A DNA stretch of 64,000 nt from Rostrohypoxylon terebratum (GCA_022497145.1 MU385863.1:434001-498000), one strand, 5' to 3'; counted from the first letter of the stretch, positions 1-13,500 are shown. Notes: generated from the sequence alone by a model not told the origin. Program-made: numbers and translations.

Positions 1-878
1 ACTACCTCGATCTAAACCTATACCTGTTTCTTATAGGTTCATCGTTATTATATTCTATACTAGTATAGGACATATCCTGCCATGATCCGATTAACGTGAT
101 GGAGAACTCGACTCGAGACCTCCGCTGCGCCTCGCGAACTACGTCCGCCCAGGACCCAACCATGCTCGAAGCGGCTCAAGAGGATTCGCAGCTAAGAGCT
201 TAAGAGCTTCCAAGAGCTTCCTGCGTTCGCCACCTGTCGCGCTCGCATTGACTGCCGAAGAAGGCCGAGTCGGGCGGGTAACACAGAATAGCTAGTAGGA
301 CCTCGTGATGGGAATCACACTCCGACAGAAGTGCGGGTGCGGCTTACTTAGCGGTATGCCTTACCCACTATACTCGATGTGTGTTATACGCACCTACATC
401 ATAGACATCATATACGTGCCAAGAGAAGTTCTCGTTTTTCTTGGGTTTTTACGATGTAGTATTGGTTATCCCATATATTACACGAGCAGGGCATGAAGTC
501 ATGGGGAACACGCCCCCGAAGTCCTAGATCTAGATCAGGTAGGGTTGCCCAATGCTGAGATCTGGGTCAAGCTGCCCGATGGGCGCGGCCTATCCCGTCT
601 CGTCACCTCGTCCCATGGGATAATCCTTTAGAGTATCGTGGCGTGTGGAGGTAGGGATGGGGAAATGAATGCAACGTGCTTGGGTAGGTGGGTATCATGG
701 CAGCATGGATGTAGGTAGATGGGGTGCGTGCCGAGGGCATCTATATATAAAGAGGCTCAAGCCGTCACCTCATCGCCATCGAGGAAGACATCATCACCCG
801 ACAACTACTCTCGCTTCGACAAACATATATCTAATACTACACAAGATAAGATATTATAATTTATAATCAGTAATCACG
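1..878. other. Intergenic region and promoter of the LysM gene
   Basis: I see no convincing coding sequence here. The short reading frames lack family motifs and splice partners. The right-hand end is the promoter and 5' leader of the LysM gene: a TATA-like stretch near 742-751 is followed by a leader that becomes A/T-rich just before the start codon at 879. Confidence 0.6.
742..751 (+). promoter_or_regulatory. TATA-like box of the LysM gene
   Basis: The sequence TATATATAAA lies about 130 bp upstream of the ATG at 879. That distance is reasonable for a TATA element plus a leader of roughly 100 nt. The call rests on sequence and position only; the transcription start is not known. Confidence 0.5.
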
Positions 879-1570
879 ATGTTCGCCATCACCACCTTTG
901 TCGCCGCTTTGGCTCTTGTCGCCAACCAGGCCTTCGCCGCCCCGACTGAGATGTCGCATCTGGTCGCCCGTCAGGGATACGACTCGAATTGTATGTGCAT
1001 ACTCGCTTCCGACGTACCTCTGTGGAGAAGAGATAGTCGCTAACACGGATGTTCTGGATAGGCACAGAGACCTACTCCGTAATCTCGGGAGACACCTGTC
1101 TCGCCATCGTCAACAAGTACAATGGTACCTTCAGTCTGTCCGACTTGTAAGCCATGTCCTTTGTCCACGCACTTTACTTAACCCGCTCCACGCTCTCTCT
1201 CTCTCTCTCCCCTCCCCTCTTCCCCTCTCTTTTTATAGATGTGATCACGAAAACTAACCTCCTTGCCAGCTACTCGTGGAACCCCCAAGTCGCCAGCGAC
1301 TGCCACAACCTGTACCCGGGCGAGGTGGTCTGCGTGGGCCTAGGCGACGCCACGGAACCCCCGGCGTGCCCGGCGCCCGTGCAGCCGGGCCTCGTCAGCG
1401 ACTGCGACGCGTGCTACCTCGTCGTCGAGGGCGACACCTGCTACGGCGTCACCCAGGCCAACGGGATCTCGCTCGCCGACTTCCTGCTGTGGAACCCGAG
1501 CCTGGACGCCGCTTGCACAAACCTGCAGCTCGGGTACAACTACTGCGTCGGTGTGGAGGCGTCTTCTTAG
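879..1570 (+). CDS. Secreted protein with two LysM domains
   Basis: Three exons (879-990, 1062-1146, 1270-1570) join in frame to give 165 residues. Residues 1-20 or so (MFAITTFVAALALVANQAFA) form a clear signal peptide, so the product should be secreted. Two LysM modules follow, about residues 42-88 and 115-159. Each has the fungal pattern: a GDTC turn (47-50 and 120-123), a WNP motif (69-71 and 140-142) and a closing C-V-G. A short Pro/Cys linker separates them. NGT at 58-60 is a possible N-glycosylation site. LysM modules of this type bind chitin and related glycans; small secreted two-LysM proteins in fungi include chitin-scavenging effectors and cell-wall proteins, and the sequence alone does not say which this is. 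Intron 2 contains a long CT tract and a decoy acceptor at 1237-1238; using it would hit a stop quickly, so the acceptor ending at 1269, preceded by CTAAC, is chosen. Confidence 0.9.
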
Positions 1571-4150
1571 ATGGTTCGTGAGGGAAGGGGATATATATGG
1601 GGGCTTGTGGGAATTTTCGCCGGCTTTCTAGTGTGGATGGATGGATCTAAGATGCAAGTTCAACACCTGATCGGGTAGCTGTAGCTAGTACATACTGTAC
1701 GAGGACAGCTGAATAGAAAACCCAAGTCCCAAGTGAGGTATCACAATTTTGAAGCTTGAAATCGGTGTGCGAGGACCTAGCGATAACCGAGACTTGTGAT
1801 GCTCTCTGCAATCCCCCTTTTTCTACACACTGACGCTATATTTCGTGGGTACTTAGCTACGGTGCGATTCGCTTATACGGCCTAGGCACACGTGTTGCCC
1901 CGTGCCAATATGAGCAAACGCGCACTATTTGAATTTCGGCAACGATTCTAAAGGTAGCCCAGGTGGGTTTATGAAGTTCCCCGTCGCGTGGAGGTTTACT
2001 TGACCAGGTAGGCGTCTAAGTCTAAGCTATATGCCCAAAAGTGTACCATTATCTTTCGTCCCTCGGAAACATTCAAGACTGTACAACGGCACTATTCCTT
2101 AGAATGGTTGGCTCTATAGTATATATAGAGTCTAGTTTTGGCCCAAAACCTAATAGGAGGTTGGGTCAAGAAAAAGGGGCCAATCTAGGTACCTAAGTGC
2201 CTACACTACGTTGATGACTACCTAGTAGTGTCCAGAGCTTAATCTTGATGTTAGCCATTTGGGTGGCGTTGTTAATTAGGTACCTACCTAAGGTCTTTAA
2301 AAACAGTTACACTAGAAGCTTTCACATCTATCAAATAACATTAAGGCTATAGTGTTGGCCAGGGGCTAAGGGGGAACTGCCATCTCATCTCACAAAGTCA
2401 ACTTTGAAGACTTTGACATTCTAGTGCGAACTTTGATGAAACCGTTCAACAAAGTCGCTTAGCCTCCGGGTTAGTTCATGAATGACAAAACTATAAAACC
2501 TGGCCGTCGCCATTTCGCGTTGCTCGTTCAACTGAAACAGCATAAGCGCCATTGGTTAATCTTAATGAACAAGAGACATCTTCTATCAAATGGAACCGGG
2601 AACGGATCTCGGACATCCCGGACATCACCGACTCGGCTAAAATCAAACTCGTACATAAGTTAGGTAATGATTAGGTCGGCGACCATGCGGAGACATGTTT
2701 GAAGGTAATATCCTCGAGTCAGCTACGCGACCGTACCTACATGAAGAAGATGATGAAGAAGCATGACATGCCTTGCGTCGAAAAGAATCATACATGCATA
2801 GGTAGTATGTCTGTCTAATTGCCAGCATAATACAATGCTACTGCATCTCAGCATCTCGACCCAGGTCAAACGATACGCACGTGTCATCTTATAGGTAAGA
2901 GGTACCTATTATACGCCTTGTACCTCCAAGTATCCAAAAATCTGCAAGGGGTATCGTGAGACTATATCAGCCGCCAGGGGCAAAAAACCAACAATGACGT
3001 TATAATCTCATCTAAGAGATCCCAAAATGAGATTCCGTGCCGTATACCAATGATTACGCCCAACAGCCGACCAAAGTATCCCAAGTACCGCGACCGACCG
3101 GGATGCGAAATTGCGCTTCTGAGTCATCCTCACCTCACCTGCCTCAGTAATCCCGGCTACTCAGAGTGCAAGGCGAGAGCTTCGCTGCTCTGCCGTCATC
3201 CTGCCTACCACATACCTGGGGCCTAGCTTCTTCATCGTAGCTAGTCAAGTACCGCTAGCGAAAGAAATCCTAGCCAGGCACGACACCCATCCATCCCATC
3301 GCAAACACACCCGTCGCTTAGCCGATCTGACCTGCCAATCTCGCCTCAAGGCTTAGACTGGCTGCCCTGCCTCGTCCGGGGGGTATCCAGCGAAAGCTCA
3401 CCTCACCTCCCCCCGTCCGCCTCCGCGCCCGCGTGCGCGTGCGCGACGGAAGAAGAAGGGAGGGAAGGGGGAGGAAGGGGTTTGTGCCAAGCATGCTATA
3501 TCCGTATAACCTCACTTTTTAACGCGCGGGCTAGCGCCATCATCATCACCACCATCACCATCAGCATCGCGTGTCTAGCTCTCACCTACCCTTCATTACC
3601 TAAGTGTTTTACAGATGTGGGGAGGGAGGCAGGGAGAGAGAGTTAAAAGCCGGTTGTGGTGTCGATTGGTTGACATAGCCTATGACATAGGTAGGTAGGG
3701 TGAGAAACTTATTACCCAGCTATCCCCGCGTTACCGCACGAGCTCAGGAACGTGCCCAGTCAGCTCTAACTTCGGCTGACGGGCGGCGGGTCAGATTTGG
3801 GGAATACCTACCTAACCTACCTAGCCTGCTATACTCCGCGCTTATTAGGTAATGATGCATGAGTCGTCGCGCGCCCTCCGGGCAATACCACGGGAGTCCG
3901 GCGAGGCTTCGTGGAAACCGGGTTTAGGTGTTTGAGATATTCCGGAGCGGTATTATCACGCAGTGTCATAAAGGGACATAAACAGATAGGTATAAGATTC
4001 TCGAATCTCTAAATCCTGCCAAGATAGTAATTAGAACATTGAAAAAAATTACTATTCAAGACCTACCTAATTCCAAGCTCTAAGTTATCCGTCGCGTGAG
4101 ATTTGATCGCCACCAACTGGCCAACTGACCTAACCACCGTTCGCGCTGCA
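1571..4150. other. Intergenic region, no gene recognised
   Basis: About 2.6 kb between the LysM and MAPEG genes. It contains several short TAGG/CCTA tracts (for example near 3688-3702 and 3806-3823) and a CATCAC-rich patch near 3537-3566. Short reading frames, such as the one on the minus strand at 3318-3515, are low-complexity and show no family motif. Confidence 0.55.
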
Positions 4151-4776
4151 ATGACAACCCAACCAGGACTGCATCTCCGTAAGCCCAACTGCCAACTAGC
4201 TCCTTAAACTAAGATGAGATGATGTGATATCACACCTCAACTTACCTAACAACTTACCGAAACTCTACCTACCTCATTACTAACGCCGCTACAGCCGTAA
4301 CAGGAGCCTTCGCGCTACCCTTCGCAGCATACTACATCATCCTCACCGCGCGCGTCGTAGTCCAACGGTCCAAACAGCGCGTCGCGATCGGCGACCACAT
4401 GCCCCCATCTCCCCCTTCCACCTCCACCTCCACCTCAGCATCATCTCCCGTATCATCCACCAACATCACAACCCCCTCCGGAATCCACACCTCAGCCGAC
4501 CCCCTCCTCCTAAGCACACGCTGCCAGCAAAACTTCGCCGAGTTCGTGCCCCTCGCGCTCCTGCTCGCCACCATCGCCGAAGCCAACAACGCCGTGACCC
4601 CGCGCGCGTTGAAAACGGCGCTAGGAATATTGCTCGCGGCGCGCGTGCTGCACGTCGAGGCTGGGATCCTGCGGCCGGGGGCCATGGGGCTGGGGCGGCC
4701 GATGGGGTTCTACAGCACGTTGGGGGTTATCGGGTGGCTTGGGTGGGCGGTGGGGAGGGGGTTTTGGGGGTTGTGA
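4151..4776 (+). CDS. MAPEG-family membrane protein
   Basis: Two exons, 4151-4178 and 4295-4776, give 169 residues. The 116-bp intron has a textbook branch site (TTACTAAC) a few bases before its acceptor. Joining the exons gives MTTQPGLHLPVTGAFALPFA, which supplies the first membrane segment typical of the family. Four hydrophobic segments follow the MAPEG plan: about residues 11-33, 88-106 (NFAEFVPLALLLATIAEAN), 113-130 and 148-166. The conserved NFAE-VPLALLL and RVLH-E blocks are present. MAPEG proteins are small integral membrane proteins, some of which are microsomal glutathione transferases; this YecN-like branch has no firmly known substrate. A Ser/Thr/Pro-rich loop of about 35 residues (45-80) sits between helices 1 and 2. 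The family assignment is firm, the exact activity is not. Confidence 0.85.
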
Positions 4777-7700
4777 GGAGGAGGAGGAAGCTCGGGGCTC
4801 GGGGGCGGGGAATGGGATGTGGGAAGCTGGGAAGACGGCTTGGGGGAAAGGGGAAGGGGAGATTCGAAGTCAGAATAGGAGCTATTGAGTTTGGTGGAAG
4901 ATCCACGTGAGGGTGAATGTGTCAGGTGCGGGATACAGAAGAGCAACTTGCATAGGGGAAGGGAAGAAAGGGGATGTGTGGTATGACAAGAATGGTTGAT
5001 AGACTAATTCGGTAAGCCAAGAGGCGCCGGAAGAGAGGATGGGAGTCAGAGTCGGAATCAGTCAGGGGCGAAGCAGGAGGGGAAAGGTGGAAGAGGCTGA
5101 ATTCCTAGATAGGCAAATGCCTTTCTAGGTAGGTCCTATTCTTAGTGAATCACCATTAGAGGTGAACGGGAAGAGGTTCGACCGTCGGGGTGATACTTCG
5201 AGTTGGAAAGAAACGGTTGACGAGGTAGCGGTAGTAGTGGTGGTGGCGGTTGGTGATGATTACCCAGAGGTAGCTAGCAAAAAATGAAAAAAGCATACCA
5301 TGGCACCGCCCACTTACACCAAAGATACACTAAAGAAGAGGCGTTTCGCATTCGGGGTGGAGGTCTGGTGAAACTCTCCATCGAGGGGTCCGAAAAATCC
5401 AGACGTCACACGAAGTAAGAGGCGGCGGCCAAGCATCCTGTACCTACTTCTCGATGCGATGTACGCGATGTATATCACGCAGCCATCAAATCTCTCACGA
5501 ACACCATTAAACACCATCGATGCAGATGCGCGATGTACCGGAGAGATCTATCCCACTGTGGCATCGCGATAATGGAGCGTCCCCATGAAGGATCTCTGTT
5601 GTCTCGGACCTAGTGCGGCGGGCCAACTGCGGCGCGAATCCACACATCGACGGACGGAAGATGCCAGATAGCCACCAATTTTTTTTTCCTTTCATTTCAT
5701 TCTCCACCGGCCTTATCTGTTCGGTGATCGAAGACATTTTTTTTGGACAAGGTCCAGGTCCAGAACTATAGCGGCATGGCGACATCTGATAAGATGAGCG
5801 TAGTGCCAAGTAAGATGAGATGAGGTCCAGGTACGCGGAGCTACTTGTCGAATCGTCGACGCACGTAGCTGCTACACGCATGTATTCTGTAAGGGGCGCG
5901 CCTGGGCACTTCAACATGTGGATAGAGATGGGTTTAGGTGGTGTGGTGCAGTGTGTGAGTATGAGGTTGCTCTATTGCTGGGCTTAGTCAGGCTGTAAGG
6001 GCGCAAGACGTGTTTTTCTCGATCTCGACGAGATGAGCTGCTTCACACCCATCATCTCTGTGCCTGCCGTATGTTGTATGCTGTGTAGGTAGGTGAGAAT
6101 ATCGAAACACATCGTGTCATGCAGAGTGAGATAATCATCTCGAATCAATTTCGTGCTGTCAGTGTTGTCTTAGGCGCGCTGATGTCACATGGGAGGCTAA
6201 CAACGTGCGATGACTTTTGAGATCGTGAAGGTTGTTTGCGTGCCACCTCAACCTTGTCAGCGATTTTACCGTAAATGGATAGGTAGGTATATGGAGAAGT
6301 CGTTACACATAGTGTATCAGTAGTATTATAGAGTATTATTTAGAATCGCCGTGAGATCTGCGGGTGGGCTGCCAGGTCGAAGACATCGGCACTAACCGGG
6401 TCCATAAATCGACTGAGCTGGTGTCAATCCATGCGGTATGATTCGACGAAGGAGGCTGCATTCGCGAGGTCGGTTCAAGCGTGCCAGAACTTTGTGAACT
6501 ATTACTTCTCAGACTAGCTCGATTCTCCTCATGAGAGATGCCCAAAACGGTACGCACGCAAGGCTTGCCCTTCGACCGAGATGCGATCGTGAGAATTTTG
6601 CTGCATCCCCCTAAACCCGAAAGGTGAAAAAGCAGCGCGACAAACCACCCCGATCGTAAGAGTAAGAGTAGGATGATGGGATGGGACGGCACGGCATGGA
6701 AATGGCATGGCATGGATGTATGTAGTATGTAGTAGTATGTACGATGGTATCGTAATACGCGGTTACAAAAATAAAGTGAAGAAGAGAAAAAAAAGATACG
6801 CTAGAAAATGAGCTGTAACTAGGTAGTACTAGGTAAGTAACGAATGAAACTACTAGTCGGCGTCCAGATCTCGTCACCTCGGGGTTTAAGTTACACGGTG
6901 CCGGCGGCGGGACCGCTACGGTACGAGGATGTAAAGGTCATGTACGAAAATGTAAGAAGATGTATGGATATGTATGGAGATGTATGAATATGTACGAAGA
7001 TGTATGATGCGTGTATGGAAAAGGATCGAGAGGATCCCTAAAAGGGATAGAAGGGGCAGCAGAAGTAGCAGAAGGGAAAGACCTTCCGGCAGTTGGATGC
7101 GAGACAAACCCTCTTAGAGGGTTACGAGGGTTACGTTAAGTTACGTTAAATATTCCGAAAGGGGCTATGATCGTCGTCTCATGCCCTCAGTCTGATGTAA
7201 GTTCGGCATTTGCTGGGGAACGCCGCGTTGGGTTAGGTGCCGCTACAGCAGGCATTACTAGGTATGTACAATACAGGCATCCTTACAGGCATTACACCTT
7301 CCCAGGGCTCCAGGGCTACGTATCTGGCTATCTGGTACAACCAGCGGGAGGCCTAGAGGTAGTTACCATACCGGCGGGACCAATGAGCTGCCGTCTCCCT
7401 ATCCCTATTTCGTCTGCCCTGCGAAATGTGCGTATATGCGCTCTTCATGCAGGTCTGGATCAGGAATGTCTCTTGTCAGCACTCTACTGTCACTGATGAA
7501 TCAGCCACCTTCAGGAACCCAAGTCTGAGTAGAGACCGACTATCGAATTTATGACCTAATGCATAGTAGAATGAACATAGGAGAATTAGTGTCGATAATG
7601 GATCATGCGATGGGATCACGGGGTCACTTTTCACATCAAGGCGGCACCAAGCGAAATTGCTGCTAATCTACCATTCTACCAGGCAGGAACTTTTGTTTTG

Positions 7701-8532
7701 ATGAAATTTGGTGTGATATTGGTAAAACAAGCGGTTAGGAAAACTAATCGCTACTATCCAAGCTAAACCAGGTATTTGCTTTGGACTCTTCATCCGCGGT
7801 TATGTGACAAACAGGCCAGAAGGGCCAAAAAATGCTCAGAGGCGTCCTTTCAAAACGCTCTCATTGCCTCTCCAAACCACCATTAGATATACTAAAAACG
7901 CCCAATCATGGCTGGTTTCCCCCCTTTTGCTTGCTATATATATAGATGTGACATGTAAGAAAAAGTGCAAAATTCCCACACCCACATCCACGCATATACG
8001 CCTTAATGTCTGGAAAAAGATGAGTAGCAGTTGTTGTTGTAGTAGTAGTAGTAATAGTTGTAGTGCAGTAATATAGTAGTGTAACAGCATCATCCGTCAT
8101 CTCCTCTCCAGGAATTCATTACGGTAGTAAAATCCAAGACGCCCGGCTGATTAAAAGGTTCCTAATTAGGGGGGTATTGGTGAGCCCGCGTTTGGTGACT
8201 GAGTTTTCCGAACCTCGCGGATCAATCCAAAACGAAAGACGAACTGTAGTAATCCGGACTTCCCTCCCCTCGACTCGGCTCGCTTTCCGGTCGATCTGCT
8301 CTCCCCATCCCATCCCGGGGTATCAGTAGTTGTTTTTGCCAATCCAGACCCAACGCGTTAGCCCTGTCATTACATTACTGAATGCAAATGCGCAAAAAGT
8401 CGACAATAAATAACGTGGAATATTGGTACACAGAGCCTGACCCGAACGGCAGGTTCCAAAAGGTAGGTATCATTTGGTTGTTTCTGGTTATCGACAGGTA
8501 AATTATAACCAAATCTGGTGTGCGAGGACGGC
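4777..8532. other. Intergenic region, no gene recognised
   Basis: About 3.8 kb between the MAPEG and homeodomain genes, whose 3' ends face each other. The reading frames present (for example minus 5507-5917 and plus 7167-7496) show no domain, splice partner or family resemblance. There is a degenerate GATGTATGG-type tandem tract near 6946-7012 and a (GTT)/(GTA) trinucleotide patch near 8029-8060. Confidence 0.55.
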
Positions 8533-10569
8533 CTATTGCTGTTTGTTGTCCGTGTGGGGGTTGTAGTCTTGAGGCGTCATGTTCTGAGTGAACTGAATCT
8601 GCTTCGACCTCGGTTGATTAGGAGACGATCTCGATGAGCTGACAGCCTCGTTCGTATCCCAGTCAAATTGGGTATTCGCCATCGTGTTCTGACCGAACGC
8701 GTTCTGTTCCGGGATAGAGCCCATCGGGTAGAGAGGCGTTGTAGGAAGGCTTCCGTCACTCAAGTCGGCGTAGCTGGGTATGCTGTGCATCGGCATATCG
8801 GTAAATTCGGTGTTGAAAAAAGGCGTCAGGATCGGCTGGTCGGGCTGAAAATCTACACGGGCACCGTACGGGTTACTGGCGTAGTTGGTGTTGCCGTAGT
8901 GATTTAACAAGCCACCAGGAGTGCTGGGTGGCGTCTTCAAGTTCGACTCCGCCTTGAACTCCATCATGTTAGTAGGAAGGTTAGCCCCTAGTAAAAATGA
9001 GGTGTCCTCAGAGCATGCAGATGTCACGACGGGTTCACGAATCTGTTGGTCGAGAACGGCTGGCGTCATTGGGGTAGGAGGAGCAGCTCCAGAGAATGCC
9101 GGCGCCATGGATCCAGCTGGGGAGCGAGATTGGTATGCTAATAGTGCCTCGGCATTGTAAATCATAGGCGATCGAGGCCCTGATATTTGCTTCTGGATTC
9201 GGCCGTGTAGGCCCGTTTGCGAAGCAATTCGTCTTATGTTTGCCATCGGACTCGAAGGGCGCTTCGATCCGTCGAGCGCAGTCTTGGGCATGCCACCATA
9301 ACCGTACGAGCGACTCCTCAACGAAGTAGTTTGAAGCGCTGCTGGCCTCGGGATATTTCGTCGGGAAGCAATGTTGGCAGGAGGTGGAGGAGACTTGAAG
9401 GAATTAGGAGTTGGCATCATCGCTGTGGGAGTTTGACCTTCGCTGATAGGTGTGTTCAGGTTGTCATTGTGACCCAGAGGTGATTGTATCGGGCTACCGC
9501 TCATCCTCGGTGTGGCGAAGGTTTGCTGTGACTGGAGGAGCGGTGTTATGTTTGCAAAACTAGGGTCCATCATCGGAGAAAATTGGTTGTTATGGTGCTC
9601 GTTCGTCGCGCAGTGCTCCTCGGGTGAGGGTAACCCGTCGTTCACAACGGCCGAGTGCTCGTTGGGATTGAAGTGTTGTACTTGTTCTTCCGGCGATACG
9701 TAGGCGGCAAAACCGTTTACGTTCTCAGGGTGGGAGTAGTCTTGGGGGACATGTGGGTAGTTGCTGAATTTAGTCGTTTCCGAGAAACTCAGGTAATTAT
9801 CTGAAACCCCTTCAACGGCATGAACGCCCTGAGGAGAGTTGGATCCATCAGATTCGGGAGACTCGTTGTCCGAATCTTCGTTCTCGTAAGACGCGTTGAC
9901 TTGGACAGACGAATCGACATCGGGGAACCGAGCAGACGAAGGTTGCGCTCGCCTCCGCGCACTGTCGTTCGCATGCTCCGATACTCCGCTCGATAAACCG
10001 TCATCCGGTGAGACTGGCTCACTGCCAGCCTTCTCTGCAGCCCTCCGCGCCTCGTACTCTTCCTGCTTCCGCTCCTGCTTAGCCTTTGCGCGCCGGTTCT
10101 GAAACCAGTTCTGTCATTTGAAGTTAGCCGTATGGTTCAGGCAACGAGGAGATTTACTCATTACATTAATTCGTGGTCGATCCAGACCAAGCTGGTCCGC
10201 AAGGGATCCCTTTGTCGAGCTCGAGGGCTTCGGGTTTTCCTGGAACACCTTCTCAAGCTTCTCTACTTCCTCCTTAGACAACCGCGGCTTGGAATCCGTC
10301 TTGGGATCGGTTAACATGGTACGCTCGGTGATGTGGTGACTTCGGGGTTGCTGGTAGCCATACATATATGGCAGACTGGTGAAGTTAGGATAGTAGACAT
10401 GGTAAGCTTGGCTCTCGCTGTACGAGAGACCGGTATTCTGAGGTTGGGCATGGTGAGCGTGGTGATAATTAGGGTTTTGGATGTTTCTGTTCTGAGTAAA
10501 GCTATAACCCGGGTTGTAGGCTGACTGGGGGTGATAATGCATCCTGGGCAATAGCCGGGAGGAAATCAA
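8533..10569 (-). CDS. Homeodomain transcription factor
   Basis: Two exons on the minus strand, 10569-10165 and 10110-8533, give 660 residues; the 54-bp intron starts GTAATG and ends ACAG. The homeodomain spans about residues 93-150. It opens with KPRLSKEEVEKLEKVFQENP, and the third helix, completed across the splice, reads RIN-NWFQNRRAKAKQ with the invariant Trp137, Phe138 and Asn140. A basic and acidic helix-like stretch follows (KQERKQEEYEARRAAEKAG). The rest is low-complexity: a His/Tyr/Asn/Gln-rich N-terminus and a Ser/Pro/Thr/Asn-rich C-terminal half of about 500 residues, as usual in fungal regulators. A nuclear DNA-binding role is expected from the fold. Fungal factors of this class act in development and conidiation, but the ortholog cannot be named from sequence alone. 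Met10 is an alternative start. Confidence 0.88.
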
Positions 10570-13500
10570 ATAATTGACATAAATCGAAAGCTTTTCCTAA
10601 ATTAAGGTCTTGGCCGGTTGGTATTTATGCTGCTGGAAAATAGTTGCTGGTAAGGAGGGACTATAAGTCGACAGACTAAGGCGTAGTTCTTTTTCTTAAA
10701 GTTTTCGAATTTAGTTATGGCTTGTATATATGCTTTTTGAACCTGGCGAGTCGCAGCCGTTCTGAACTCTGATTTTTTTTTTCTCTATAAGGAATGACTG
10801 AGGGTCAGATACCCGGACAGATTAAGTCCAAAGGATTGCTGAAGAACGAACGTGGTGGTGGTAGTGAACTGAACTGAATCCCCGAAGCACGACCAGACGG
10901 ACTTTTAGGTTGAAGGGGCTGAGCCGGTATAAGAGCAAGAGTCAAGTGGCCGAAATTATGGTTTTGCCGTATTCTAAGTAGTCGAAGTGAGACACAGAAC
11001 TCACTTTAGAGCCCCCCTAAAATTCTTTCGAAACCAGAGACAAAGCAGGGACAGGATGGATCAAAAACAAATACAGGAGTTGCTAGAGAGCGGGAAGGGA
11101 GAGAGAGGGGGGTGGTGGGCGTGTCGTCAAGTAGATGTATGTAGTAGGCTGTGGGTCTCTTGCTGGACCTTGCACGACGAGCGAACCGGGAGGTGTAAGG
11201 TACTTCCCCGGTACGACCACGAAATTGGGTGGAGGTGAGCGAGGATTCGAGCAAAGGCTGGTGACACTGGTCGCCGACAGGGTACCTGAAAGTACTTTCT
11301 TCGAAGTCTCTTTTTAAGATACGTACAAGGGTATGGGTAAAGTTGTATGGGTATGGATATCGTACATATCGTACATATCGTACACACTCATTTGTTTATT
11401 CATCAAGATCTAGTGTCCAGTCAGTGACTACCCGAACCGTAGACGCGGAGCATTTTATTATGAGCAGGGTTAACTGGGTAGCGCTGCTGAAGCGCTGACT
11501 TGGCTGGGTGGACTACCCAGACTACCCTGACAACCCTGACAACCCTTGACTACCAGCACCTATTAGTCGACCAGCTGCTGGGGCTGTGGCGGACATAGGC
11601 GATTCAGCATCTCTCTTTCTCATCCAGACCCGGTCTTAACATCACATCACCACCACTCAACCTTGGAGCATATCGGTTTTGCGCCTCTAGGCTTCTTGCA
11701 CTTTCTTATGAGTGAGGGTATCTGGATTCTGAAGAGTTGTCAGAAGAGAGTGGGTTGGGGGCTAGGCTGAGGGAGGGGGCCACCAATACATCCACGCATC
11801 CACGACATCCTTGACATTTGACATCCATGGAGGCTACTACTACTATACATACTTCTACATACTATGTAGTACATAGTGGGCTCCTGCTGCTGGCTGTCTG
11901 CCTGTGTGATGTGCGTCACTGGGGCCATTGGACGGAGAAGCAGCAATCTGTACCAACGACATACATGGAAACATCTCGACGTCGAAACGTACGTCGAAAA
12001 ACGTACATACAACATACATACCATACATACATACAACCTAGTAGAACGTGGGCAATGTCAGGCAAAAACAAAGATTCCCTCACCGATCATGGCCCGCAGC
12101 CGTGTGGTTTCCCTACCTGGTTAGAAAGGTTGAGGGTCGCAGTCGTAGGCGTTGAGGATTAGGAGTGTTTAGCTACCTAGTGGTAAGGTAGCTTAGGTCG
12201 TAGTTTAGGTCGTAGTTTAGGTAGCTTAGGTAGCTTAGCGGGAGGGATAGACCAGTGACGATTCTCATGGAGATGTCCACAGTACAACGCGTCGCACGCA
12301 AGTTAGGCGTGTACGATGTGTATTGTACAATACAATGAGGTATGAATACGTTGGAGCGACTAGGAGCGACCTACCTAGTAAGTCTTTGGAGATTCTGCCA
12401 CACTAAAAAAGAGGTACTACTAGAAGACCAGGCTACCGCTAGCCCCTGTCTTCTGTCTTGGGTTCCCTGTATCCCCTGTCTCTACTATGTATAGTTGACA
12501 CCCCGGCAAGGACATTAGGGTATCTGTAAACGTCAGGAGGAAGACGTATGAGGAGGCCTGAAGATGGCAGATTGGCAGATTGGCAGATGGCGGCATAGGC
12601 AGACAGGCACGGGCATGGGCATAGGAATTATGGACTGTAGATTGTGGATCGTGAATGTGAATGTGAATGTGGATATGGATGTGTGGATGTGGATGTGGAT
12701 GTGGATGTGGATGTGGTGTCATTGTGGACGTGGGAAGACTTTCCCAGTCTGCCAGTTAATACCAAAAGCCAAAAGCCAAAAAAGCCAAGAATCAAAAAAT
12801 CAAAGCCAGAGCCAAGAATTTTTTTTTTGTCTTACTAGATATGCGGGGAGACTTCGGGGATAAACTAAAGCAAGGCACGACCGTCTGAAGGGAAAACTCT
12901 ATATCCATCTTGGCCGCTCTAAATGTAAAGGGATAGAAAGAAGACCCGAGGGCGGTGTTGATGGTTGACGGTTGACAGTTGACGGTTGAGAGAAAAGGGA
13001 TGGATGTGAGAAATTCGGGCTGCGTGCTAAAATGCAGAAGTGCTAAAGCTAAGGGTGCTAGTACATAGTAAAGTTCAGGGGCAGGAAAAAAGTGGTGGTT
13101 AGGTACCTAGTAGCCAGTGGTAGCCAGTGGCAGCCAGTGGTTAGCCAAGCCAAGCCAGGCAAGGTACGTAAGGCAGTCGACTTTGTTTTTCTTTTCTTCT
13201 TTCTCTTTTTCGCTTTCTAAGTGGGTCTTTACAGTGCGCGGGCCACCTTACTGTAATGTTTATCGGAACCCTCGAGGCTTGGCATCCCATCTAGGCTGGT
13301 AGCCCTGGAGGTGCAGTACGCAGTAGGGGTAGGTAGGGGCTGGTAGGGGCTGGTATAACTGGTCATATGACTCCGTGTTTTTCTCAACGAATGTTTTTTT
13401 AACACTAGATCCGTCAACGCCATTCTTGGTAGGGGTCGAATATGGAATTAATTCTGGAAGTAAGGATTACACTACACTAAAAGTATGTCAGTATTACTAT

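Noticed and set aside
5507..5917. 136-codon minus-strand frame between the MAPEG and homeodomain genes
   Set aside because: No motif, no splice partner and mixed composition; length is within what chance allows in this DNA.
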